Source of the DNA: Melioribacteraceae bacterium
GTDB taxonomy: Bacteria; Bacteroidota; Ignavibacteria; Ignavibacteriales; Melioribacteraceae
Length of the DNA stretch: 45,710 nucleotides
Direction: 5' to 3'
NCBI GenBank assembly: GCA_021740785.1
Contig: JAIOZI010000043.1
Span: forward strand, 1-45,710
The notes below the pieces were generated by a model. It saw only the letters and a program-made list of their open reading frames with translations. It was not told the origin of the DNA and made no database searches. Each line of letters opens with the position of its first letter. Within the stretch, counting starts at the first letter, position 1. The position numbers and the translations under genes were made by a program. Below are positions 27,480 to 35,714 of the stretch, piece after piece.

Positions 27480-27719
27480 TTAAATTGATTGGTTTTCCAA
27501 AAAATTCTCAAGTGTTATATCATCCAGTTTTTTCCTGGCGTTGTTTACATTAAAATCAATGTAGTGTTTATCAGTGATTTTAATATCCGCATGGTCGACT
27601 AACATGTAAACCACATAAATGTCCATCTTGAGAAGGTTGATCAGGAAACTTATGAACGTGGATCTGATCTGTTTCAAAGGTGTAATTCCCGGATACTGAT
27701 TTATCACTGTACAGAACAA
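27480..27719 (-). pseudogene. tyrosine recombinase/integrase C-terminal remnant
   Basis: 79 codons, opening on a TTG with no preceding domain. It resembles the end of a phage-type integrase: IRSTFISFLIN in place of the usual LRHTFATxLL, then VYMLVDHADIKITDKHYIDF, like LLGHxxIxTTxxYxxx with the catalytic tyrosine. The N-terminal two-thirds, including the first catalytic arginine, are absent, and no continuation is visible in other frames in the 100 bases upstream. It is probably the relic of the enzyme that brought the Fic/Panacea segment next to tRNA-Asp. Confidence 0.55.
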
Positions 27720-27826
27720 ATATTGCGCGATCCCAGAATAAGAGCGGAAATTTAGAAAATATTTTTTCTAACAGAATTTTTATTTTCGTCGATTAATTTC
27801 TTATTACATTTTATCTTCGCTGCATT

Positions 27827-28096
27827 CTAATACGTAATCTTCAATCTAGCCATCATTTGTTTTAGCTGCAGTTGTTTGTAAAGTGCATCCTTGCATAATG
27901 ATGTTCCGCACTGCCAGACAACATCACCATTAATCTTCGATATTGAGATTTTTTGAAATTCGGTGAAATCACTTAATTCGGAATAATCTTCTTTTTGAAA
28001 CAAACGGGTGAAATTATATTCACCCGCTATTCCGTCATTATACTCAACGTAGATTGAATCTTTACCTTTAACTTCCACATGCTTTATACCCGGCAT
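27827..28096 (-). CDS. DUF2442 family protein
   Basis: 89 residues. Pattern VEVKGKDSIYVEYNDGIAGE, then a FQKISISKINGDVVWQCG strand pair and LCKDALYKQL, as in DUF2442. Many DUF2442 genes sit near toxin-antitoxin or DUF4160 genes; here it instead overlaps the stop codon of the acyl-CoA dehydrogenase (TAATG), implying coupled translation with that gene. Function is unknown; a small regulatory or sensor fold is all that can be said. Confidence 0.75.
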   Translation of the reverse strand: MPGIKHVEVKGKDSIYVEYNDGIAGEYNFTRLFQKEDYSELSDFTEFQKISISKINGDVVWQCGTSLCKDALYKQLQLKQMMARLKITY

Positions 28097-29238
28097 TAGT
28101 CTCTCAGCAGCTCCCTTCCGATTATAATTTTTTGAATTTCAGATGTACCTTCATAAATCTCTGTAATCTTTGCATCACGCAGAAATCGTTCAACCAGGTA
28201 TTCTCTAACGTAACCGTAACCACCGTGAATCTGAATGGCTTCGAGCGCATTTTCAACAGCAACTTTGGAGGAATACAATTTCGCCATCGAAGCTTCTTTT
28301 ATGTAGGGTTTACCTGCATCTTTTAACGCCGCCGCCTGAAGTGTGAGTAATTTCGCCGCTTCGGTTTTAGTCGCCATATCGGCAATTTTAAATTGAATAG
28401 CCTGGTGGTTTGCAATCTCGGTGCCGAATGCTTTTCTTACTTTTGCATATTTAGTTGCAGCTTCTAACGATGCCTGCGCAATCCCAACTGCTTGAGACGC
28501 AATACCGTAACGACCACCGTTTAGAGTATTCATTGCAAAATTAAAACCTTTACCTACTTCCCAAATTACATTTTCTTCGGGCACACGGCAGTCCTCGAAA
28601 ATCAAAGAACATGTATCAGAACTTTTAATGCCGAGTTTATCTTCCTTAACTCCGTGAGTAAATCCGGGTGTCCCCTTTTCAACAATAAAAGCAGTAATAC
28701 CTTTATGACGTTTCTCCTTATCGGTTTGAGCCATTACAATATGGTAATCAGCAGATAATCCGTTTGTAATCCAATTCTTCATACCGTTAATAACCCAATG
28801 ATCACCGTCTTTAACAGCCATCGTCTGTTGTTGAGTCGCATCACTTCCCGCTTCAGGTTCGGACAAAGCAAACGCACCAAGTTTTTCACCGCGTGCCAAA
28901 GGCTTTAGATATTTTTCTTTAATAAAATCCGATCCCCATTTTTCCAATCCGAATGTTACAAGTGAATTGTTAACCGACATAATAACGCCAACACTCGCAT
29001 CCACTTTTGAGATTTCGATCATTGCCAGCGCATAACTTACTGTATCCATTCCGGCGCCGTCATATTTAGGATCTACCATCATACCCATAAATCCAAGCTC
29101 ACTCATTTTCTTAATAATCTCGGTTGGAAATTCCCCGTTTTTATCACGTTCAACTGCGGTCGGTGCAATTTCGGATTCTGCGAATTCTCTCGCGGTTTGC
29201 TGAATCATTAACTGTTCTTCTGTGAAATCAAAATTCAT
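28096..29238 (-). CDS. short-chain acyl-CoA dehydrogenase
   Basis: 380 residues, full family length. Motifs: AFALSEPEAGSDA (flavin/substrate), WVINGMKNWITNG, AFGTEIANHQAIQFKIADMA, IHGGYGYVREYLVER and IYEGTSEIQKIIIGREL. Catalytic base E363 sits in the position used by short- and medium-chain enzymes (butyryl-CoA type). It oxidises acyl-CoA to 2-enoyl-CoA with FAD and electron-transfer flavoprotein in the cytoplasm. No other beta-oxidation or ETF genes lie nearby. It is followed by the overlapping DUF2442 gene. Confidence 0.94.
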   Translation of the reverse strand: MNFDFTEEQLMIQQTAREFAESEIAPTAVERDKNGEFPTEIIKKMSELGFMGMMVDPKYDGAGMDTVSYALAMIEISKVDASVGVIMSVNNSLVTFGLEKWGSDFIKEKYLKPLARGEKLGAFALSEPEAGSDATQQQTMAVKDGDHWVINGMKNWITNGLSADYHIVMAQTDKEKRHKGITAFIVEKGTPGFTHGVKEDKLGIKSSDTCSLIFEDCRVPEENVIWEVGKGFNFAMNTLNGGRYGIASQAVGIAQASLEAATKYAKVRKAFGTEIANHQAIQFKIADMATKTEAAKLLTLQAAALKDAGKPYIKEASMAKLYSSKVAVENALEAIQIHGGYGYVREYLVERFLRDAKITEIYEGTSEIQKIIIGRELLRD

Positions 29239-29279
29239 GATATGTTCCCTGTAGTTATTTGTTTTTTTGAGGTATTCAA

Positions 29280-29309
29280 CAAAGTTAAACTAAGGAATGC
29301 CGAGTGAAA
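29280..29309 (-). promoter_or_regulatory. possible promoter of the acyl-CoA dehydrogenase gene
   Basis: On the minus strand TTTC (29309-29306), 18 bases, then TAACTTTG (29287-29280), an exact TAnnTTTG. It lies about 42 bases upstream of the ATG at 29238. Confidence 0.35.
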
Positions 29310-29370
29310 ATTCAACAAGAGAAAGTTCAGACCGGTAAAAATGATTTGGTACGGGAATGCTGTGATTATG

Positions 29371-29418
29371 GTTATTGAGTTATTAGGTTATTGAGTTATT
29401 GGGTTATTCAGTTATTGA
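29371..29418. repeat. six tandem copies of an 8-bp repeat (GTTATTGA type)
   Basis: Units GTTATTGA, GTTATTAG, GTTATTGA, GTTATTGG, GTTATTCA and GTTATTGA lie head to tail. They occupy the 350-base gap between the acyl-CoA dehydrogenase and rlmN; the rest of the gap shows no gene. This is a likely slippage-prone site. Confidence 0.85.
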
Positions 29419-29590
29419 AATAAAATTAGTTGGAAGGATGAATAATGTTAGTCGTTTAGAAAGTGCACGAAATATTTACTGCGTTTTTATTGAGGAGAAA
29501 CTGTACTTTTTTTTGAAATTGTTCTTATTTTTAATGCACAACTACCATGGATGATATTTGTTAATTTTCTTTTGATTATTTTTGTACTGC

Positions 29591-30649
29591 ATGAATACAA
29601 CAAAAAAAATAGAGTTAAAAGGTCTTCCACTCGATGAGTTAAGGATTTTTTTGGGAGAAATCGGCGAGCAGAAATTCCGCGGCGAGCAGGTTTTTAATTG
29701 GATTCACAATCATCTGATTGATGATTTCGATTTGATGCTAAACCTGCCGAAAGATCTGCGTCAAAAGTTAAAAAATTTATCCACACTGGAAAGCCTTCAA
29801 CGGAAAACCGTGCAGCAATCCATGTCAACGGGAACAATCAAATATCTAAATTCAACTAAGGACGGGAAGCATATTGAGTCGGTTTTAATCCCGGATAATA
29901 ACCGGAACACGCTTTGTATTTCAACCCAGGTCGGATGCCCCCTGGATTGTAAATTCTGCGCTACCGGGTTAATGGGATACAAAAGAAATTTGTCCTCAGC
30001 CGAGATTGTCGATCAATATTTGATTTCCGCAAAAGAAACCGGGAAAGATAAAATCACCAACATTGTATATATGGGGATGGGTGAACCGCTTCTTAATTTT
30101 GAAAATACAATTAAATCTCTCAGAGTTTTTATCGATGAAAAAAATACGGGATTAAGTCACAATAGAATAACAATTTCCACCGCTGGAATTGCACCAAAAA
30201 TAATAGAACTTGCCGATACCGGACTCCGGGTAAAGCTTGCACTTTCACTCCACTCATGTTTTGAGGATGTCCGAACACGCATAATGCCGATCAATAAAAA
30301 ATACAGTTTTAAGCAAAATATTGAAGCCGTAAAATATTATGCGAAACAGACTAAAACCCGTATCACTTTTGAATACACAATGCTCAACGGAATAAACGAT
30401 CGTAACGAGGATATAAATGCTTTAATAAAACTATGTAAGCAGATTCCATCAAAAATTAATGTCATTCCTTTCAATAGTATTAAGCACATGGACCCGGGCG
30501 GTGTTTCGGCTGAATTGGATCCGACACCGATGCCAAGAATTTACGAATTTGTTGAAAAACTCCGTTCAAATAAGATCACTGTAATGATTCGCGATACACA
30601 GGGGGATGACATTGCAGCAGCATGCGGTCAACTTGCGGTAAAATATTAA
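29591..30649 (+). CDS. rlmN: 23S rRNA (adenine-C2)-methyltransferase RlmN
   Basis: 352 residues. N-terminal HhH-like accessory domain (GLPLDELRIFLGEIGEQKFRG), then the radical-SAM cluster motif C116-x3-C120-x2-C123 (GCPLDCKFCATG), MGMGEPLLN, and the conserved C-terminal cysteine in AACGQLA near the end. It methylates 23S rRNA A2503 and tRNA A37. An in-frame TTG lies nine bases upstream, but the ATG at 29591 fits the family. There is no Shine-Dalgarno; an exact -7 box TATTTTTG ends only six bases before the ATG (29577-29584), so a leaderless transcript is possible. Confidence 0.95.
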   Translation: MNTTKKIELKGLPLDELRIFLGEIGEQKFRGEQVFNWIHNHLIDDFDLMLNLPKDLRQKLKNLSTLESLQRKTVQQSMSTGTIKYLNSTKDGKHIESVLIPDNNRNTLCISTQVGCPLDCKFCATGLMGYKRNLSSAEIVDQYLISAKETGKDKITNIVYMGMGEPLLNFENTIKSLRVFIDEKNTGLSHNRITISTAGIAPKIIELADTGLRVKLALSLHSCFEDVRTRIMPINKKYSFKQNIEAVKYYAKQTKTRITFEYTMLNGINDRNEDINALIKLCKQIPSKINVIPFNSIKHMDPGGVSAELDPTPMPRIYEFVEKLRSNKITVMIRDTQGDDIAAACGQLAVKY

Positions 30650-30798
30650 CAGGTCATCAAAATCTGCCCTTGTAATGAAATTTGATTTTTCTTAAATTCT
30701 TTTAGTACTATAAAACATTTCTTTTTCTCAGCGGTTTCGTAAATAACTAATTAACATAAATTCCTCTTTTGCGGGGCACAAAATATGAGGGAGAAGCT

Positions 30799-31821
30799 AT
30801 GAGAAAATTAACAACCATCTTGTTATTTCTTTCGTCCGTTTTATTCGCACAATCCGGAATTATTTCCGTTCAAGTTGGAACCGATTCAATAACTGTCAGA
30901 CATGACGGTTCGGAACGCAACTGCGGTTCGCTGTTCTATATGGAAGCTGAATTGGTTAATGACACATTAATAATAACCGAAGTTGATACCGGAGACCTTG
31001 CTTTCTGCATGTGTTATTTTGATTTGGAAGCAACAATCGGAATGCTTCCCCCGGGTGAGTACAGAGCGGAAGTTTACGGCACCGACTCGCTTTACGGAAC
31101 TTATTGGGGTGGGACTGATTTCACTATTCCCGGCATCGCAGTCTTTGACGAATATCAATCAGAATGCCTGCCGCTTACAAAAGCCACAAACGACACTGCA
31201 TTTATTGAGTTGACTGTAGATGGATTTAATCTGAATCTTTTTTGGGATACGCCGCTTATCAACTGCTGCTTGATTGCCGAATGGAGCGCTGAATTAATTG
31301 GCGACACATTTTATGTTGTAATGACAGATGTTGGTGATCCGTGCGATTGTGTCTGTCCGTTTGAATTATCTGTTTCTTTCGGTCCGTTTGAACCGGGAGA
31401 ATATATACTCGACTTTGAAGATGGTGAGTATGGTTATCCTGCTTTCACAATTCCCGGAACTAAAGAATCAGTAGTTGTCGTCGGTTCACAATTTCAGAGC
31501 GACTGTTACGATATTAACTCTGTAGAAACCGAAACTATTCCCAAAAATTTCAAGTTGCATCCTGCATATCCTAATCCATTCAATCCGAGCACTAATGTAA
31601 TATTTGAGATTCCGGAGATTTCTAATATTGAAATTGCTGTTTATAATATTCTTGGAGAAAAGATAAAAATCCTGATGAATGATAAACTGCAACTGGGTAA
31701 ATATGATATTACATGGGATGGAACAAATCAAGATAATGTGAAAGTCGGAAGCGGTATTTACCTTATTGTAATGAAATCCGGCGAATACCTGCAGACAATT
31801 AAAGCGGCATTGTTGAAATAA
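30799..31821 (+). CDS. T9SS-exported protein with two cysteine-containing repeats
   Basis: 340 residues from the ATG at 30799, with GGGAG just upstream; a TTG at 30769 is in frame but less likely. Signal peptide MRKLTTILLFLSSVLFAQ. Two homologous repeats follow (about 20-115 and 130-220). Each has a cysteine or cysteine pair early, a C-x-C motif before a beta-strand (FCMCYFDL; CDCVCPFEL), and a PPGEY/EPGEY turn. A T9SS domain begins at about 255 (YPNPFNPSTNVIFEIP) and ends TIKAALLK. No enzymatic motif is seen. The paired cysteines could form disulfides or bind metal. Confidence 0.85.
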   Translation: MRKLTTILLFLSSVLFAQSGIISVQVGTDSITVRHDGSERNCGSLFYMEAELVNDTLIITEVDTGDLAFCMCYFDLEATIGMLPPGEYRAEVYGTDSLYGTYWGGTDFTIPGIAVFDEYQSECLPLTKATNDTAFIELTVDGFNLNLFWDTPLINCCLIAEWSAELIGDTFYVVMTDVGDPCDCVCPFELSVSFGPFEPGEYILDFEDGEYGYPAFTIPGTKESVVVVGSQFQSDCYDINSVETETIPKNFKLHPAYPNPFNPSTNVIFEIPEISNIEIAVYNILGEKIKILMNDKLQLGKYDITWDGTNQDNVKVGSGIYLIVMKSGEYLQTIKAALLK

Positions 31822-31878
31822 TCGATTCAATATTTGGAGATGATGACTTAATTTCCATCACCGGTTTTCCGTAAACTT

Positions 31879-33405
31879 TTAACCTGCGAGCGTACTTGCT
31901 TGATTGTTAATTGTTGTTCCCTGCAAATTTGCTCCTGAGACCGGTAGTGAAAATGAGAAAGTTGTTCCGGAATCTTTTTTACTATCGACCCAAATTTTTC
32001 CCCCGTTTTTCTCCACTATTTCTTTGCATAAAATCAATCCTAAACCTGTACCCTTTTCTTTCCCGGTACCAATTGATGTATGATGAACATCAATTCTAAA
32101 TATTCTTTTCAAGTCCTCTGTACTCATTCCAACGCCGTCATCCTTGATTTGAACAACCACATTGCCATCACGCTCGTAAGCCGAGATAATTATTAATCCG
32201 AGTTCATTAGTAAACTTCAACGCATTGGAGACTAAATTTCTTAAAACCGTGTGAATCATCGGGCGGTCGGCAAATACTTTAACATCAATCCCGATATCCA
32301 AACTTACTTTAATATTTTTACTGTTCGCATTGTGTTCAAAAAGCTCAATGATCTGCTGCGTCAAATCTCTCAAAGCAAATACTTCCGGCTCATATTCCCG
32401 TCTGCCGGTTTGAAGTCTTGACCATTCCAATAGATTTTCGAGAAGATTATGCACGTTCTTTGCAACTTCATGCATGTTTTTCGTAAACATTCGAATCTCT
32501 TCCCCGCTCATCTCTTCATAGTCGTTTTCAATAACTTCTGAATAACCGAGCAGAGCTGCAAACGGACTCTTAAGATCGTGCGCTAATATCGAGAAAAATT
32601 TGTCCTTGCTTGCATTAAGCTTTTTTAGTTCATGATTATACTCAATTATTTTTTCATGGGCTTTCTTTTGTTCGGTTATATCTTCAATAGTGCCTTCATA
32701 ATATAAGATACTGCCTGATTGATCTTGCACGAGCTTGGCGCTCTCTCTTAGATAAACGGTTGTGCCGTTCTTTCGCTTCCATGCACTTTCGAATCCATTA
32801 AGTTCGCCGTTTTTCTCCAGCAGTGTTCTGAATCTTTCCCGTGTGCCTTCTTCGGCATAACCTTCCGAAGCAATATTAATTGAAGCCAGTTCATCTAAAG
32901 AATTATAACCAAGGAATTTTAGGAAAGCCGGATTTGCATACAGCGTTCTGCCTTCGGGAGTCGAGCGGTAAATACCGACAGTTGCATTTTCATACAGACT
33001 TTTATATCTCTCCTCGCTTTCTTCTAAATTTTTTCTTGCATTAATCTGCTCTGTAATATCTTCAATCGCGCCTTCATAATATTCAATATTTCCCTTTTTA
33101 TCTTTTTGAACCCTGGCGCTTTCTCTCAAGTAAACCAGGTCGCCGTTTTGCTTTTTCCAAACTGTCTCGAATCCGAAAATCTCATTTTTTTCACGAAGCA
33201 ACGCCATGAACTTATCCCTTGTACCCTGATCGGCGTACCCTTCTTTTGCAATATCGATTGAGTAAAGTTCTTCTAATGAATTGTAACCCAAGAAACGTAA
33301 AAATGCCGGGTTAGCGTATGTGATTCTACCTTCTTCCGAAGAGTGATAGATGCCGATTGTGGAATTCTCAATTAATGCCTTGAATCTTAAATCTTCTTCA
33401 GACAT
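31879..33405 (-). CDS. cytoplasmic tandem-PAS sensor histidine kinase
   Basis: 508 residues from the ATG at 33405, which has GGAG five bases upstream; an ATG at 33426 is in frame. Two PAS-PAC modules (about 7-125 and 132-250) are strikingly alike (TIGIYHS / TVGIYRS; ANPAFLRFLGYNSLEEL / ANPAFLKFLGYNSLDEL), repeating every 126 residues, so they arose by internal duplication. Then HisKA with FFSILAHDLKSPFAALLG (H276) and HATPase motifs NLVSNALKF, DDGVGM and GTGLGL. No transmembrane segment, so it senses an internal signal. No response regulator is adjacent. It diverges from the M1 peptidase gene. Confidence 0.92.
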   Translation of the reverse strand: MSEEDLRFKALIENSTIGIYHSSEEGRITYANPAFLRFLGYNSLEELYSIDIAKEGYADQGTRDKFMALLREKNEIFGFETVWKKQNGDLVYLRESARVQKDKKGNIEYYEGAIEDITEQINARKNLEESEERYKSLYENATVGIYRSTPEGRTLYANPAFLKFLGYNSLDELASINIASEGYAEEGTRERFRTLLEKNGELNGFESAWKRKNGTTVYLRESAKLVQDQSGSILYYEGTIEDITEQKKAHEKIIEYNHELKKLNASKDKFFSILAHDLKSPFAALLGYSEVIENDYEEMSGEEIRMFTKNMHEVAKNVHNLLENLLEWSRLQTGRREYEPEVFALRDLTQQIIELFEHNANSKNIKVSLDIGIDVKVFADRPMIHTVLRNLVSNALKFTNELGLIIISAYERDGNVVVQIKDDGVGMSTEDLKRIFRIDVHHTSIGTGKEKGTGLGLILCKEIVEKNGGKIWVDSKKDSGTTFSFSLPVSGANLQGTTINNQASTLAG

Positions 33406-33516
33406 ATTTTCTCCATGAATGCTCATTTATGATTATTTTTTGTAAATTACTTTTTGCAGATCATTATCCAAAGTGTTTTTATTCGACAGCAAAATAAATC
33501 CCTATTTATATTATCG

Positions 33517-33530
33517 GATTAATATTAATC
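33517..33530. promoter_or_regulatory. 14-bp perfect palindrome upstream of the M1 peptidase
   Basis: GATTAATATTAATC reads the same on both strands and ends 26 bases before the ATG at 33556, between divergent genes. It is a possible operator, but AT-rich palindromes also arise by chance. Confidence 0.3.
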
Positions 33531-33555
33531 TTTTTTAGAACAATGGACAACCGGA

Positions 33556-35523
33556 ATGAAAAATTTATTCTTTTTAATACTGTTAACTTTTGTTATTACA
33601 ACTAATACTTACTCCCAAAGCGCGACTGAAATTTGCTCTAAGGGAAAAATTCAAAGATTGGAAAAGCTGCTCAAAGCTTCAGAAATAAATTATCCCGGGG
33701 ATGAGAATGTTGATATGACTTATTATAAATTAAATCTCAACATCACATTTTCACCTAGCTATATTGATGGAATTATTACCGTACGCGGTAAAAGTATGGT
33801 GAATGATCTTTCCGAACTTTACCTTGATTTAACCGGATCTTTTACAGTCGATTCGGTTATTGCCGGTGCAGAAAGCTTATCGTTTAATCATGTTGATACA
33901 AGAGTTTATATTACGCTCGACTCACTCCTTTCGCAGAATGATGAATTTGAGTTTGACATATATTATCAAGGCTCTCCCGGTAATTCAGGATTCGGAAGTT
34001 ATGAAGCTACGTACCATGACGGTTCTCCTGTAATCTGGACTTTGAGCGAACCATACGGTGCAAAAGATTGGTGGCCCTGTAAAGATACGCCAGCCGATAA
34101 AGTTGATTCCTCCGACGTTTGGATTACGGCAAATGATATTTTTGTAACGGTTTCAAATGGTAACTTGGAAGATGTAATTGATAATGGTGACGGAACCAAA
34201 ACTTACAAGTGGGATAACGATCAGCGTATTGCTCAATATTTGATTTCAATTGCGATGACCAATTACGAAAAAATTGAGCGTTCGTTTACATGGGAAGATG
34301 TAACAATGCCTGTTGATCATTATATCTATCCCGAAAATAATATTCAGTCACGAATAAAAGATTTGAATAGAACAACAAATATGTTGGAAATTTTCAGTAA
34401 TCTATTCGGTCCTTATCCATTTCTCGATCAAAAATATGCTCATGCCGAGTTCGGATGGGGCGGTGCCATGGAACATCAAACAGCATCAACAATGGGAGCA
34501 TTTTTCTCTTCAATTGTTGCACACGAACTTGCACATCAATGGTTCGGTGATATGATTACCTGTAAGGATTGGCATCATATATGGCTGAATGAAGGATTTG
34601 CTACATATTCGGAATCTTTGTATTTGGAACACTCTGCCGGCTGGCAGTATTATATGGCTGATGTACAGGGAAATATGAGCAGCGCAAAAGGTGCGGTCGG
34701 ATCTATTTGGGTTGAGAATATAAATTCTGTTAGTCAAATTTTTTCAGGCGCTAGAAGTTATGCAAAAGGTTCGGTTGTTTTACATATGCTTCGCGGTGTT
34801 CTAGGTGATTCATTGTTCTTTGAATCATTGCGAACTTATGCGGATGACCCTGAATTAAAATATGATGTTGCAACAACCGAAGACTTTCAATCCGTTGTCG
34901 AGGAAGTAACAGGTGAAGATTTGGACTATTTTTTCAGCGAATGGATTTATGGTGAAAATTATCCCCGGTATTCATACGAGTGGGGTTCAACTAATCAAAC
35001 CGATGGAACATACGAAGTATATCTCAAAATAAATCAGCAGAGGAATTCCAATCCGGCTTATTTTACGATGCCGGTACAAATCGGTGTAAACACAACGCAA
35101 GGCGATACTATTGTAACTGTTTTCAATAATACCGGGCTGCAGGAATATTATTTCACGGTCAGCGGTAGACCGACAAGTTTAACATTTGACCCGGATAATT
35201 GGATTCTAAAAGATATCGTAGGTATTACAGAAGTTGCCTACGATGACAAAGGGATTATTAGCGATTATAAATTAAATCAGAATTATCCTAATCCGTTTAA
35301 CCCAACGACTACAATTAGTTATGAAATTCCAAGTGCATCGGATGTTACATTAAAAGTTTTTGATGTATTGGGAAATGAAGTGGCTACGTTAGTAAATGAA
35401 CACAAACAGTCCGGAAGATATCAAGTTGAATTCGACGGTTCCAAACTTACCAGCGGAGTTTATTTTTATCAGATTACTGCAGGTGAGTTTTCCGCAACAA
35501 TGAAATTTTCATTAATAAAATAA
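33556..35523 (+). CDS. T9SS-exported M1-family metallopeptidase
   Basis: 655 residues. Signal peptide 1-20. The N-terminal M1 beta-domain is followed by a modified exopeptidase motif GGAMEHQT (the usual form is GxMEN, here H in place of N) and the zinc site HELAHQWFGD (H323, H327) with the third ligand in NEGFATYSE. C-terminal NYPNPFNPTTTISYEIP and a T9SS sorting domain ending ATMKFSLIK. M1 enzymes are aminopeptidases; the M1 catalytic domain here is shorter than aminopeptidase N because the large helical domain IV is missing and the sorting domain takes its place. It should act outside the cell or on its surface, releasing amino acids from peptides. Confidence 0.94.
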   Translation: MKNLFFLILLTFVITTNTYSQSATEICSKGKIQRLEKLLKASEINYPGDENVDMTYYKLNLNITFSPSYIDGIITVRGKSMVNDLSELYLDLTGSFTVDSVIAGAESLSFNHVDTRVYITLDSLLSQNDEFEFDIYYQGSPGNSGFGSYEATYHDGSPVIWTLSEPYGAKDWWPCKDTPADKVDSSDVWITANDIFVTVSNGNLEDVIDNGDGTKTYKWDNDQRIAQYLISIAMTNYEKIERSFTWEDVTMPVDHYIYPENNIQSRIKDLNRTTNMLEIFSNLFGPYPFLDQKYAHAEFGWGGAMEHQTASTMGAFFSSIVAHELAHQWFGDMITCKDWHHIWLNEGFATYSESLYLEHSAGWQYYMADVQGNMSSAKGAVGSIWVENINSVSQIFSGARSYAKGSVVLHMLRGVLGDSLFFESLRTYADDPELKYDVATTEDFQSVVEEVTGEDLDYFFSEWIYGENYPRYSYEWGSTNQTDGTYEVYLKINQQRNSNPAYFTMPVQIGVNTTQGDTIVTVFNNTGLQEYYFTVSGRPTSLTFDPDNWILKDIVGITEVAYDDKGIISDYKLNQNYPNPFNPTTTISYEIPSASDVTLKVFDVLGNEVATLVNEHKQSGRYQVEFDGSKLTSGVYFYQITAGEFSATMKFSLIK

Positions 35524-35531
35524 TTAGTAAC

Positions 35532-35562
35532 CGGTTATCCCGTCTGCTCGGCGGGATAACCG
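35532..35562 (+). terminator. hairpin after the M1 peptidase, possible terminator
   Basis: Perfect 11-bp stem CGGTTATCCCG / CGGGATAACCG with a 9-base loop, nine bases after the stop codon. There is no following T-run, so it may be an mRNA-stabilising hairpin instead. Confidence 0.5.
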
Positions 35563-35714
35563 ATATCATCCCTTGCCTGAAATTCCATTAAGATAAGCTT
35601 ACTTTGTTGCAACTAAAATCAGACTTGCTTCCGTTTGAATATTGATATAAATTAATTTTTACCGTTGGGTTGACCATTCTTGCTAATTGAGACAATTACT
35701 GTATATCAAAATAA

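Noticed and set aside
27400-27900. attR copy of the tRNA-Asp 3' end
   Set aside because: By eye no stretch matching the T-arm or acceptor end of tRNA-Asp is present, so an attachment site is not claimed.
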